NCBI GenBank assembly: GCA_963817335.1
Contig: CAWFNX010000004.1
Coordinates: 231,218 to 295,217 of the forward strand
Reading direction: 5' to 3'
Length of the DNA: 64,000 nucleotides
Source: AV40 sp963817335
GTDB lineage: Bacteria > Verrucomicrobiota > Verrucomicrobiia > Chthoniobacterales > UBA10450
Shown: positions 51,122 to 60,029 of the stretch, one piece after another
Position numbering within the stretch: the stretch's first letter is position 1
Layout of the letters: each line of letters begins with the position of its first letter
Notes under the pieces: generated by a model
What the model was told of the DNA's origin: nothing
Databases searched by the model: none
The model's input: only the letters and a program-made list of their open reading frames with translations
Translations under genes and position numbers: made by a program

Positions 51122-51325
51122 CTAGCCGACTGTGCTTGCGGCGACCACGAGTTGCGATGGCGCAAAAGAGAGTCGCAATTTTCGGAGTGCCAGTCCCGAA
51201 AGTGTTTCAGGTCCGTGTTCCTGCCATTCGGCGACCAGCTTCGAAGCGCAATGACCGAGCCGCACAGGCGAAGTTGCAGATCTTGGCGTCAGATGAGGTT
51301 CGATCGTCTCAATCGGTCTGCTCAC
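51122..51325 (-). CDS. Small hypothetical protein (67 aa), first ORF of the NDH-2 operon
   Basis: Read from the GTG at 51325, which has GGAGG 8 bp upstream: MSRPIETIEPHLTPRSATSP and on to a hydrophobic end (LVVAASTVG). An in-frame ATG at 51358 without a ribosome-binding site would add 11 residues. It lies 65 bp downstream of conserved regulatory region copy 2. No homology recognised. Confidence 0.5.
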   Translation of the reverse strand: MSRPIETIEPHLTPRSATSPVRLGHCASKLVAEWQEHGPETLSGLALRKLRLSFAPSQLVVAASTVG

Positions 51326-51389
51326 TCTTGTTTCCTCCACTGAGTTAAATGTTTTCATGCCGCCATCATCCGACTGGATGTGCCGGTTC

Positions 51390-51431
51390 GTGAAAGACCA
51401 TGTTTCTTCCCTCAGCATGCCCGACAGGTAT
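51390..51431. promoter_or_regulatory. Conserved 42-bp regulatory region, copy 2 (NDH-2 operon)
   Basis: GTGAAAGACCATGTTTCTTC followed by a degenerate dyad ATGCC-N5-GGTAT. It has the same orientation relative to its minus-strand operon as copy 1 has to the efflux operon. The first 15 bases are identical in both. Confidence 0.65.
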
Positions 51432-51486
51432 GCTCCATGTCGGAGTGCCGCTGAGTGCCAAAGATCAATCCCGCGCCTCCCCGAAG

Positions 51487-51541
51487 TGCCAGCAAGATTG
51501 CCAGCAAAAAGCAGTGAACGAGTTCGCGCGAGCAGTCGCGG
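51487..51541 (+). repeat. tRNA-Asn-linked repeat, copy B (truncated)
   Basis: TGCCAGCAAGATTGCCAGCA and the following bases match the first 55 bp of copies A, C and D, including the SKIASK-x-Q-stop tail, with a silent AAG for AAA. The remainder with the tRNA part is absent. Nothing else is recognised up to 51677. Confidence 0.65.
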
Positions 51542-51677
51542 CCCTCTAGAAGTGTGTCGCCGCCCGGTCGTTGGCCCAACGTCCGGGAAGAATGATCACG
51601 TGATAAGACGGCGGCAGGTTATTGGCACCGATTGCAGGCGGGAGCGATTGCGAAGCGTAACTGACTAATCAGGCGCC

Positions 51678-52412
51678 TCAGCTGTCTTGCCTAACAGGAG
51701 CGCAGCGGCGGCAAAGCGCGACTGCTGCGAGGCCCAGGCCAAAGAGAAGTGCGCTTTTGCCTGAATCGGGGACGGCTGAGGCTGAGGGGACGCCGATCGT
51801 AAAAGCGACGGTTTGCAGGTTGTCCAGCCCCTTGCCATCGCTCGCGTAAGTGAATGAGAGCGGATTACTGGGTCCGAAAGTTCCGTTAAACTTGATGGTG
51901 TACCCGTCGTCGGCGGAGTCGGTCACCGCGGTTGTTGCCGCCATGGTGTTGCCGGATTGCGTCGCGTTGAACGCGCTGAGTACCGTAAACGAATTGCCAT
52001 TGAAGTTGAAGAAGTCGCCGTCGAACGTGTTACCGAGGCCACCCAGGAAGTTCACCAGGAGCACAGGGTTCACCACCGGTGCACTGAATGAAATCGTCTC
52101 GGTCGTCCCGGTCGCCCCACCCCCTAAAACGCCGCCGGTCTGAAAAGTGACGGCAGTCGCCGCGGCGGTGCCCTGATAGATCGGCCAGTTTTCGGCGAAC
52201 GTCTCCCCGGAATTGAAACCGGCGACGGATTGATAGTTCACGGTGATGCCATCCAGTTGGCCGGTCCCCAGTCCGTTGTTGGTAGAGCTTGCTGCCCAAT
52301 TAACCGTGTCGAGGGCAATTCCAAACGAGATCGACGGGGCGAGCACCAAACCGAGCAGAACGAACGCGGCGATGCCGGATTTGGCGGGGTAATAAGATGA
52401 GGAGTTTTTCAT
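51678..52412 (-). CDS. Exported protein with VPDSG-type C-terminal sorting signal
   Basis: A 244-residue protein: signal peptide (about residues 15-32, AFVLLGLVLAPSISFG), a Gly/Thr/Asn-rich beta-type body with sparse charge, and the C-terminal tripartite signal VPDSGKSALLFGLGLAAVAL followed by CRRCAPVRQDS. This is the VPDSG-CTERM variant of PEP-CTERM anchors, known from Verrucomicrobia, processed by an exosortase-like system. Likely exopolymer-associated on the cell surface. The start at 52412 places the signal peptide correctly. Confidence 0.85.
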   Translation of the reverse strand: MKNSSSYYPAKSGIAAFVLLGLVLAPSISFGIALDTVNWAASSTNNGLGTGQLDGITVNYQSVAGFNSGETFAENWPIYQGTAAATAVTFQTGGVLGGGATGTTETISFSAPVVNPVLLVNFLGGLGNTFDGDFFNFNGNSFTVLSAFNATQSGNTMAATTAVTDSADDGYTIKFNGTFGPSNPLSFTYASDGKGLDNLQTVAFTIGVPSASAVPDSGKSALLFGLGLAAVALCRRCAPVRQDS

Positions 52413-52730
52413 AAATGTTCCTTTTGTTCTCCGTGAACACGGTGCGTCTCTCATTACACCGCAAATCGTTCAATCAAACAAGCTAAGATCCGATAACATG
52501 GCGAGATAAATGCCTGTCATCCAGTATCCTACACCGATGAAGTGTACCGCAGCAAAAGTTCCACGCGGGTACCCTAAATCACATGACGGCCTGTTAGCGC
52601 CAGTGTTCGAGAAAAGATATCAGCGGCAGCATTAGCGATCGATTGAAATCGCCTAACGAATCAAGACCGCACAAACCGAGTTCTTCTAATACAAAAATCC
52701 CATGAACCTCGAATCTCGTTCCACATATCC
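52413..52730. other. Non-coding stretch, nothing recognised
   Basis: Upstream region of the VPDSG protein. It is AT-richer than its surroundings and contains no convincing ORF, hairpin or RNA; promoter elements could not be placed with confidence. Confidence 0.4.
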
Positions 52731-52866
52731 TGCCAGCAAAATTGCCAGCAAACAGCAGTGAAAGAGTCCGTGCGAGTGGTCGCGGAGTTCGCTTGATTAC
52801 TCAGGTGTAAGCTGCTTCACTGCAGTCAAATACAGGGGAAGACAGCGCCGAAATCTACCGCTGGAG
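52731..52866 (+). repeat. tRNA-Asn-linked repeat, copy C
   Basis: Full-length copy: starts TGCCAGCAAAATTGCCAGCA, contains GCTTGATTACTCAGGTGTAA, and ends with a diverged tRNA-Asn end (CGAAATCTACCGCTGGAG). The start encodes PASKIASKQQ-stop. The next 164 bp to the cyclase gene show nothing recognisable. Confidence 0.75.
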
Positions 52867-53030
52867 ATTTCTTCTCGCGCAAGCTCCTTGTGCCTTTTCG
52901 ACATTCGGCTCAATCCCGCGCAGAACCGGACGCGATTTGCTGTTTTTGCAGGTTACGGACCTTTCATTCGATACCGTTTCGGCATTCCGAAGATCAAAGC
53001 GTCCTTAGGCCCGTCTTACCAAAAGAAGGC

Positions 53031-55394
53031 TTATTGCGCACCTTGCGGCGCGAGGGAAGTAACGATTTTGTCAAAGCGCGGATCGCCGCGGAGTGAGTCC
53101 CACTCATGATCTAGTTTTAGCTCGCCGTATGCCACACCATTTGCGATTCGGGCGGAGACCGCTAGTTGTTCGAGGGCAAGATCTTTCTCACCAGTCCAAG
53201 CGTAAATGACTGCGAGATTGGTGATCAGCCCCGCGCCGGCCCCCGCATCCTTCGACAAGGGCAGCAATTCGCAAGCGCGGCGTCCTTCGCGGATCGCGTC
53301 TTCCTTTCGCCCGAGAGCGGCGTCGATTCGGCCGAGGAGGCTCCAAGCCTGCGCGTAATCGGGTTGATCGCGTGTGATCTTTTCCTCAAGCAAGCGAGCG
53401 GCGCTGAAGGAGTCGCGCGCGGTGGTCACATCGTTAAAGGTCCTGGCGGCAACGCCAACGAACCATTCGCGCGGATAAATAAAGTTGCCGCCGGGTGAGA
53501 TCCCTTCCGCTGGGATGGCAGCCAGTGCGCGATTGACTGCGGCAGAATCGCCCTCTGCCATCGCGCAAAGGAACAGAATGTCGGCAATCTTTTCCCCGGC
53601 TCCGGGTTCTCTCGCCAAAATGGCAGAGAGCTCTTTACGCAAAGGCCCGATATCCGCTCGCTCAAAGAATGGAACCAACCCGCGCAGAATCAGAGCCCAG
53701 TAGTTGTGTGGTTCCAAAGAGATCGCGCGGTCCCCCAGCCGCATTCCGTCGTTGTAGCGGCGCAACTCGCTATAAGTAGACGCCGCATCAAGGATGATCC
53801 CAAAGTTGCGCGGGTCTAACTCAACGGCGCGCTCCAGGTTCCTGATCGCTTCCGGCCAGCGACCCTGCCGACGATCGATAAGAGCCGTTACATAGTAGAT
53901 GTCGGCATTGTTTGGCAGGGTATGTCGAGCAAGATCGAGTTCGGCGCGCGCTCGGTCATAGTCACGAAAACCTTGGTAAGCATAAAGAGCCAGGGCAAGA
54001 TGGACTTCGCCGGCGTCTGGCTGGAGCCGGACCGCATTCTGAATCGCCGCATTTGCGAGCTCACGACGCGCCGGAGTGTGATCGTACCCGCCCCAATAGA
54101 GTGTCAGCTGCAACCGGCCGAGCATGCAATAAGCGAGGATGAAATTCGGATCGCGCTGCACCGCTCCGTTGAGAAGATCCACGGCTTGCAAAAGACTCTC
54201 CTGCTCGGGTGCCTTGAATTCGAGCGCTTTGGCCTGCAGGTAGAGTGTGTTGGCGGTAAGATCGGTGGTTGGTGGCTGAGAAATTGCCGCGTTTTCGCTG
54301 GGCGAAATTTTAGCTTGGAGCTGGTTGGCAATCGCCTGAGCAATTTCAGTTTGGATCGCGAAGACATCGGCCAAATCGCGGTCGTAGGTTTGCCCCCACA
54401 GATGTGCATCGTTGCGCGCGTCGATTAGTTGCGCGTTCACGCGAATCTTATTCGCGGCGCGTTGCACGCTACCTTCGAGTAGATGAGCCACGCCGAGTTG
54501 TTGTCCGATCTCCCGCAAGTTGCGCGCAGCCGCATTGCGATACTGGATCACGCTCGTGCGGCTGATCACTTTCAGGTCGGCAATCTTGGCCAGGTCAGTG
54601 AGAATCTCGTCCTGCACGCCATCAGCGAAGAAAGCATTGGCTTTGTCCTCACTTAGGTTTTCGAAGGGAAGCACGGCGATACTTTTTTCTGAAACGCCTG
54701 TTGTCGATCTTGCCGATCTTTTCGAAATAATTGTGAACGCGGCGACCATTCCCGCCAGGAGGAGCAGTACAGCTGCAATTACACTCCAGCGCGATCGCGC
54801 GCGTTGCTGTTTGAGAAGCTGAAACTTCTTCGGAATCCGCGGATTTCCCGTTTCGTTGTCGTAGAGATTAACAATTCCGAGATGCATCCCGTGTTTCACT
54901 TCGCATTCGCCCAGTTCATGCAATTGCGAACGCCATTGTGGATATTGCTCGAGATCTTCGGCGACACGTCTTGAGAGAAGAATGTGCCCCGCGTCGCCGC
55001 AATCCATCACCCGCTGAGCGATATTGATGCCGGCGCCGGCAATGTTAGCTTGTTCGTTCAAATCGGCGATTTCGTTGACCGGCCCGCTGTGAATGCCCAT
55101 CCGCACGTGAAGTTCGGGATGACGTTTCAGTTCCTTGCCAATCTCCAACGCACAGAGGACTGGGGCTTCGGGACTAGTGCGAAAAACAAGCGCACCGCCA
55201 TCGCCAGTCGGTAAACGCAATAATTTGCCTTCGGCTTCAGCCAGGTGGAATTGTTCCGTCCCGCGCACGATCTCCTTCAATTTTTGAATCTGCTCGCTCT
55301 GTTCGTTGATGAGCAGTTTCGAATAGCCGACGATGTCGATGAACAGGACGTGGCCGATATCGAACTTCACGTCTGAGGAACGTTCGGACGGCAC
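53031..55394 (-). CDS. Class III adenylate/guanylate cyclase - TolB-like - TPR protein
   Basis: A 787-residue protein starting at GTG. Residues about 10-180 form a nucleotide cyclase homology domain (HVLFIDIVGYSKLL with a metal-binding Asp, LPTGDGGALVF, GIHSGPVNEI, GAGINIAQRVMDCG). A membrane helix lies at about 205-222, then the TolB/FlgO-like domain (IAVLPFENLSEDKANAFFADGVQDEILTDLA), and TPR repeats to the end. The TolB/TPR half is paralogous to the protein at 23867. Some metal/purine residues may be changed, so cyclase activity is not assured. Confidence 0.8.
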   Translation of the reverse strand: MPSERSSDVKFDIGHVLFIDIVGYSKLLINEQSEQIQKLKEIVRGTEQFHLAEAEGKLLRLPTGDGGALVFRTSPEAPVLCALEIGKELKRHPELHVRMGIHSGPVNEIADLNEQANIAGAGINIAQRVMDCGDAGHILLSRRVAEDLEQYPQWRSQLHELGECEVKHGMHLGIVNLYDNETGNPRIPKKFQLLKQQRARSRWSVIAAVLLLLAGMVAAFTIISKRSARSTTGVSEKSIAVLPFENLSEDKANAFFADGVQDEILTDLAKIADLKVISRTSVIQYRNAAARNLREIGQQLGVAHLLEGSVQRAANKIRVNAQLIDARNDAHLWGQTYDRDLADVFAIQTEIAQAIANQLQAKISPSENAAISQPPTTDLTANTLYLQAKALEFKAPEQESLLQAVDLLNGAVQRDPNFILAYCMLGRLQLTLYWGGYDHTPARRELANAAIQNAVRLQPDAGEVHLALALYAYQGFRDYDRARAELDLARHTLPNNADIYYVTALIDRRQGRWPEAIRNLERAVELDPRNFGIILDAASTYSELRRYNDGMRLGDRAISLEPHNYWALILRGLVPFFERADIGPLRKELSAILAREPGAGEKIADILFLCAMAEGDSAAVNRALAAIPAEGISPGGNFIYPREWFVGVAARTFNDVTTARDSFSAARLLEEKITRDQPDYAQAWSLLGRIDAALGRKEDAIREGRRACELLPLSKDAGAGAGLITNLAVIYAWTGEKDLALEQLAVSARIANGVAYGELKLDHEWDSLRGDPRFDKIVTSLAPQGAQ

Positions 55395-55573
55395 ACGAGT
55401 TTGCTATCAAAACGAACACGATTTCACGAGCAATTTTGGTCCGACAGGAACTCATCATCAGTTGGCCATCACGAGACCACAATAGCCTAGCGAACCGCTA
55501 CGGACCGGAATTAATGTAATACAAAAACCTCGGAGCCTACAGGGCTCGAACCTCCTCTTAATCGCTTTTTAGG

Positions 55574-55709
55574 TGCCAGCAAAATTGCCAGCAAACAGCA
55601 ATGAAAGAGCTCGCCCAAGTAGTGCGCGAGTAAGCTTGATTACTCAGGTGTAAGCTGCTTCAGTCCGGCAAAATACAGGGGAAGACAGCGCCGAATCCTA
55701 CCTCTGGAG
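55574..55709 (+). repeat. tRNA-Asn-linked repeat, copy D
   Basis: Starts TGCCAGCAAAATTGCCAGCA and encodes GASKIASKQQ-stop. Its last 40 bp are identical to copy A up to the tRNA end, including 18 bases of tRNA-Asn (55692-55709). The remaining parts of the 459-bp gap 55395-55853 hold nothing else I recognise. Confidence 0.8.
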
Positions 55710-55853
55710 TATTACGTCGTTTGTATTCAACTACTTAGTATTAGACACCAGTCTGCAAAAATGTGTTTCTCGTAGGTCGAGCCGCGAGCCCGACCCTTTG
55801 GACCCTTTTTAAGAGGATAGAGGCTGGAGCGCTCGGTTAGGCGTTAATGGATA

Positions 55854-56177
55854 TCAGCGGAAATCCTCCCGTGGCGGCGTGAACACCTGGACCTCCTCCG
55901 CGTCCTCAATAATCTCGATGCTGTGCTCGATGTTCGCCGGGATGGCGTAGGTGTCGCCGGGACCCAGCTCATGTCGTGAGTCGCGTGTAAGCATACAGAT
56001 GCGACCCGAGAGAATATAACCGGTCTGCTCGTTCGGATGCGAGTGAAACGGGATTACGTTCTCTTTTCGGTAATGCATCTTGGTGACCATCGACTGTGGC
56101 CCAATGGCCAGGAGATCGAAGGCGACACCAAATGAGTTTCGCTGCCTGGCTTCGCTAAGCTTGACGATGTGAATCAT
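55854..56177 (-). CDS. Cupin domain protein
   Basis: A 107-residue single-domain cupin: motif 1 is PFHSHPNEQTGYILSGRI (about residues 43-60, with His-x-His and Glu as metal ligands), and motif 2 is PGDTYAIPANIEHSIEI with the last His. Small cupins of this type bind a metal and often a small ligand; the substrate is unknown. It stands alone, 64 bp upstream of the stop of the ADOP permease gene region. Confidence 0.85.
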   Translation of the reverse strand: MIHIVKLSEARQRNSFGVAFDLLAIGPQSMVTKMHYRKENVIPFHSHPNEQTGYILSGRICMLTRDSRHELGPGDTYAIPANIEHSIEIIEDAEEVQVFTPPREDFR

Positions 56178-56241
56178 AGTTCCTTTTCGCTGGCTGATCG
56201 AGAATGCTGGTCAGTGTCGACCGCTTGAGAAAATTGTTCGT

Positions 56242-58710
56242 TTAATGTCGGAGTGCTTCAGCAGGAGAGATTCGCGTGGCATAACGCGCTGGAATTAGAC
56301 ATGCAATCACGGCGATAACGGCAAGGACCAACGGCACCGTAATAAAAGTAAACAGATCGGTGGAAGACACGGCGAACAGCAGACTCGACATAAGACTCGT
56401 GACAAACCCTGAAACCACCAGACCGGCCGCCGCGCCGATCGAGACGAGAACTAATCCGGGGCGAACGGCAAGGAGCAAAATATCGCGGATTTGCGCACCA
56501 AGAGCCATCCGAATGCCAAACTCCTGGACGCGTTGTTTCACCAGAAAAGCGGTGACGCCGTAAATCCCCAGGCTGGCGAGAAACATCGCTAGGGCAGCAA
56601 ATGTGGACATAAGAAACAAAGCTAATCGACGTCGTGCCATGGAACTGGAGATCAACTCATCCATGGTTGTTACGCCATAAACCGGAAGCTCCGGATCAAT
56701 TTGCTCCATAGTGCGCGTCAAGAGCTGTCTTGTAGTGGTAAGGTTCGCAGAGGTGCGAAGAAAGATTGCAAACAATTGACTCGAGCGCTGAAGAATCGAT
56801 CCGTATAAGCGTGGTTCTGGCGGTTGATCCAACCCGTGGTCTCGCACATCGCCGACCACGCCGATAATTTCAGAGTCGGTGGTTGCCCTGCCAGCGTCTC
56901 TGCCGTGGTCTCGCACATGTTGTCCAATCGGATCTTGCTGCGGGAAGAATTTTCGGGCGAACGCTTCATTCACAACGACAACGTTGGTTACGCCGTAATC
57001 ATCATGATCCGTGAAGACGCGTCCTTTCTTTAGCGGAAGCTTCAGGAGATCGAAATAATTTGGGCTCACCGCGCCGTAATCAGCGGTGTACTCTTCCTGG
57101 GCGGAGGTAGCATTGTCTGGAAATGAGAACGCGATCAAATTCCTAGCGTTGAGCGCACGTGTGCTCAAGAATGGAACACTTGTGGTCAACCCAACCGCAA
57201 CGCTCTGCACACCTGGTGCGGCCTCCAAGCGCTGAATTAATTCGCGCGCGAGTCGCGCGCGCGGCGGCGGATTCAAATAAGGATTGGCGTCGGGACTGTT
57301 TGGCCGCGGGATCCAGATTTGCGCGACGGTTACACCGCGCGGATCAATGCCCGGTCGTTCGCGAAGCATGGCCGAAAAACTCCGGATCAATAATCCTGCA
57401 CTGATCAACAAAACCACGGACAAAGCGACCTCCAACGTCACTAGGGCTGCCCGGGAGCGGCTTTGACGAATCCCGTGTTGTCCGCCGGTGCGGCCGCCTT
57501 CTTTCAAATCGTGATTTGGGTCGGTCATCGTGGCGTGAAATGCCGGACCTAGCCCGAACAGAATCCCACTGAAGACCGACAGCACAAGGGCCAGAGCGAT
57601 TACTCGCCAGTCGCCATGGATTTCATTTAGCCGAGGGACCTCTTGAGGCAGCGACGCGAGCAACGAGTCGCGGGCAAATCGCAACACGAGTAGAGCTGTC
57701 GCCGCGCCAGTCAAAGAGATGAGCACACTCTCGGTCAGGACCTGACGCACCAGTCGAGAGCGCGAGGCTCCAAGCGCCTGACGAATCGCAAATTCGCGCA
57801 TTCGCGTCAACGAGCGTGCGATCAGGAGGGTGGCAACGTTCACGCAGACGATTAGCAGAACGAAAGCTACCGCGGCCAGCAACACGATCAGCATTGAGCG
57901 CACCTCGCCGGTAAGACTCGATTGCACAGGCTCAATTCGAAGCTCCCAGCGTGACTGGTTAGGATAATCACTTGGATAGCTCTGCTGTGATTGCCTAACG
58001 AACGCATCCAATCTTTGTTGCGCTTCTTTGATCGACAATCCGGGCTTGAGCCGTCCGATCGCGCCCGGAATAAATCGGGCACTTCGAACCGGCGGGACCG
58101 GAAACGGCGCAGCAACGAATCCTGCGGCTATAAAAACATCCACATCACCGCTAAGACCTTTACCGGGATGACGAAAATCAGGCGGCATTACCCCGATGAT
58201 GGTGTAGCCATCCTCGTCCAAGCGAATTCTTTTGCCGATCACGTTTGGATCGCCGCCGAACTGTCGTTTCCACAATGCGTCACTGATCACCACGGGATCC
58301 AAAAAACCTGGGACCCAATCTGATTGGGTGTATGCGCGCCCCAATGCAGGTTTCGCCCGCAGCATGTCAAAATAACTCGGACTCGTGCCGAGCATCTCGA
58401 CGCGCTCCACCCGTTCGCCACCGGTTAGAGCGGTGGGGACTGGAAAGATCACGCTAATCTGCTCAAAAATGTCCGAATGCTGGCGCAAATCTTCGAATTC
58501 CGGCACGGACATGCCGACATCCCTGGCGCCGGCGCGATTGTCAAAAATTCGAACCAGTCGCTCCGGCTGAGGAAATGGCAGCGGCTGGAGAAGGACTGTC
58601 TGGACGAGCGTGAAAATGGCGATGTTGCCACCAATTCCGAGCGCCAAAGTCAGCACGCTAACGAGAAGAAACGCCGGCGTCTTTACGAGTGTTCGCGCAG
58701 CATAACGCAA
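56242..58710 (-). CDS. ADOP-type ABC transporter permease (MacB/FtsX-like)
   Basis: An 822-residue permease. It begins MRYAARTLVKTPAFLLVSVL, the typical start of the acidobacterial duplicated orphan permease family, and has two MacB_PCD periplasmic domains and two FtsX domains (first around LLIVCVNVATLLIARSLTRMREFAIRQALGASR, second near QRVQEFGIRMALGAQ). No ATPase gene is adjacent, which is usual for these orphan permeases. Likely exports or mechanically transmits at the inner membrane; cargo unknown. Confidence 0.9.
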   Translation of the reverse strand: MRYAARTLVKTPAFLLVSVLTLALGIGGNIAIFTLVQTVLLQPLPFPQPERLVRIFDNRAGARDVGMSVPEFEDLRQHSDIFEQISVIFPVPTALTGGERVERVEMLGTSPSYFDMLRAKPALGRAYTQSDWVPGFLDPVVISDALWKRQFGGDPNVIGKRIRLDEDGYTIIGVMPPDFRHPGKGLSGDVDVFIAAGFVAAPFPVPPVRSARFIPGAIGRLKPGLSIKEAQQRLDAFVRQSQQSYPSDYPNQSRWELRIEPVQSSLTGEVRSMLIVLLAAVAFVLLIVCVNVATLLIARSLTRMREFAIRQALGASRSRLVRQVLTESVLISLTGAATALLVLRFARDSLLASLPQEVPRLNEIHGDWRVIALALVLSVFSGILFGLGPAFHATMTDPNHDLKEGGRTGGQHGIRQSRSRAALVTLEVALSVVLLISAGLLIRSFSAMLRERPGIDPRGVTVAQIWIPRPNSPDANPYLNPPPRARLARELIQRLEAAPGVQSVAVGLTTSVPFLSTRALNARNLIAFSFPDNATSAQEEYTADYGAVSPNYFDLLKLPLKKGRVFTDHDDYGVTNVVVVNEAFARKFFPQQDPIGQHVRDHGRDAGRATTDSEIIGVVGDVRDHGLDQPPEPRLYGSILQRSSQLFAIFLRTSANLTTTRQLLTRTMEQIDPELPVYGVTTMDELISSSMARRRLALFLMSTFAALAMFLASLGIYGVTAFLVKQRVQEFGIRMALGAQIRDILLLAVRPGLVLVSIGAAAGLVVSGFVTSLMSSLLFAVSSTDLFTFITVPLVLAVIAVIACLIPARYATRISPAEALRH

Positions 58711-58765
58711 ATCGGCGTTGAGATTTTATTGAATGCGAATTTGAGACTGCATTTGGCCAAAACTT

Positions 58766-59938
58766 CTATTCTTCGTCGCTTAAGGAAAGCTTTGGCACGA
58801 GCGCCCAGGCCCAAATCGCTGCCGCCGCCAACCAGATCAGCGCGGCATAAACGAGATGGCTGTTCCGCTCGGGCGGAAAAAAATCCGCGCCGACACGGGC
58901 GATCATTGCGACGATCAAAAGTACCAGCGCCGCAATCAAGAAACGCAAGCGCCTTTGAAACAGATGCGCATGTCCGCTGTGCCCGAGAATGACTCGGGTA
59001 CTGACCGTGAAAAGAATAATGGTGAACCCGCCGATAAACGCGAGATGTAGATTGGCAACACGATATGTCGGAAGCACTGCTGGGGAAAATAAAGCCAGCA
59101 CAAGCAATCCGGCGCCGACGCGAAAACAATGCGCGAGAAATGGCGGACCAGTCGGCCTTTCGAAGAGATGACCTTGAAACGTGAAGTAAGATAAAACAGC
59201 CAAGCCGCGCAGAACAGCTGCGCTCCGCGTCCAATCAAGCGCTTCGAGCACAAACGAAATCCAAATCACGAAACCAGTCAGCGCCGCGATGAGCGCTCTC
59301 TTTATCCAAAGAGCAGTTGCAATTTGCAGATCGGCCGCCTCCGGTTTCGCGCCACCGAGAAGTTTTGGAAAGAAAAACGCGCCGACGCCAAGAATTGGAA
59401 ACAGGACAAAGCCCTGGTTGAGCAAAAGCGCGCCAAGTTGATTCAGAAACACGCCATTATTCACATTGCGCGCGCCGATTATGAAAAAAATGCCGACAAT
59501 CGCATTTACAAATCCGAGCACCACCAGAACAAAATTTGGCGGTGGCAAGTCCTGTCGGTTTCGCGCGCGGGTCGCCACGAATCCAAGAAACAAAATCAGC
59601 ATCACAAGAAATATGGTGTCGCCCAAGTCCCGTTGCTGGCTGAGATGCAACATGGCGCTTACAACTTGTAACGTGAGTAGGGTTGTTGTTTCCATCGCGG
59701 AAAAGGGTTGAGCATCGAGCAGGCGGGGCCCAGCTGTGCCAAGAAATCCAATGATGAACGAGCCCATCAGTCCCTCGATCATCAGGCGCAAATGGGTGTC
59801 GCGCGGATAGAAATTAATTGCGTGCCAGACAAACAACGGCCAGAGCGCGACGCCAATCGCTCCAAATAATAATCCAATGGGAAAGAAAATCCGAAAGGGC
59901 TCGCCGAAACAGAGCGCGGAAAATTTCCTCGAAGTCAT
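58766..59938 (-). CDS. NnrS family membrane protein
   Basis: A 390-residue heme/copper-type membrane protein of the NnrS family with about 12 helices: EPFRIFFPIGLLFGAIGVALWPLF at the start, GFLGTAGPRLLDAQP, NLHLAFIGGFTIILFTVSTRVILGHSGH with the conserved His cluster, and a hydrophobic end. NnrS proteins are linked to protection from nitric oxide or nitrosative stress. It stands divergent from the DoxX gene; no denitrification genes are in the window. Confidence 0.88.
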   Translation of the reverse strand: MTSRKFSALCFGEPFRIFFPIGLLFGAIGVALWPLFVWHAINFYPRDTHLRLMIEGLMGSFIIGFLGTAGPRLLDAQPFSAMETTTLLTLQVVSAMLHLSQQRDLGDTIFLVMLILFLGFVATRARNRQDLPPPNFVLVVLGFVNAIVGIFFIIGARNVNNGVFLNQLGALLLNQGFVLFPILGVGAFFFPKLLGGAKPEAADLQIATALWIKRALIAALTGFVIWISFVLEALDWTRSAAVLRGLAVLSYFTFQGHLFERPTGPPFLAHCFRVGAGLLVLALFSPAVLPTYRVANLHLAFIGGFTIILFTVSTRVILGHSGHAHLFQRRLRFLIAALVLLIVAMIARVGADFFPPERNSHLVYAALIWLAAAAIWAWALVPKLSLSDEE

Positions 59939-60029
59939 CCGTGACGATTATACTTCGTGGAGCAGCCTCGTCGAAAGGAAGCAACTCAAAAACCATTGCC
60001 GCAGCGCCATCGTGGATTAGCGTGATCCG

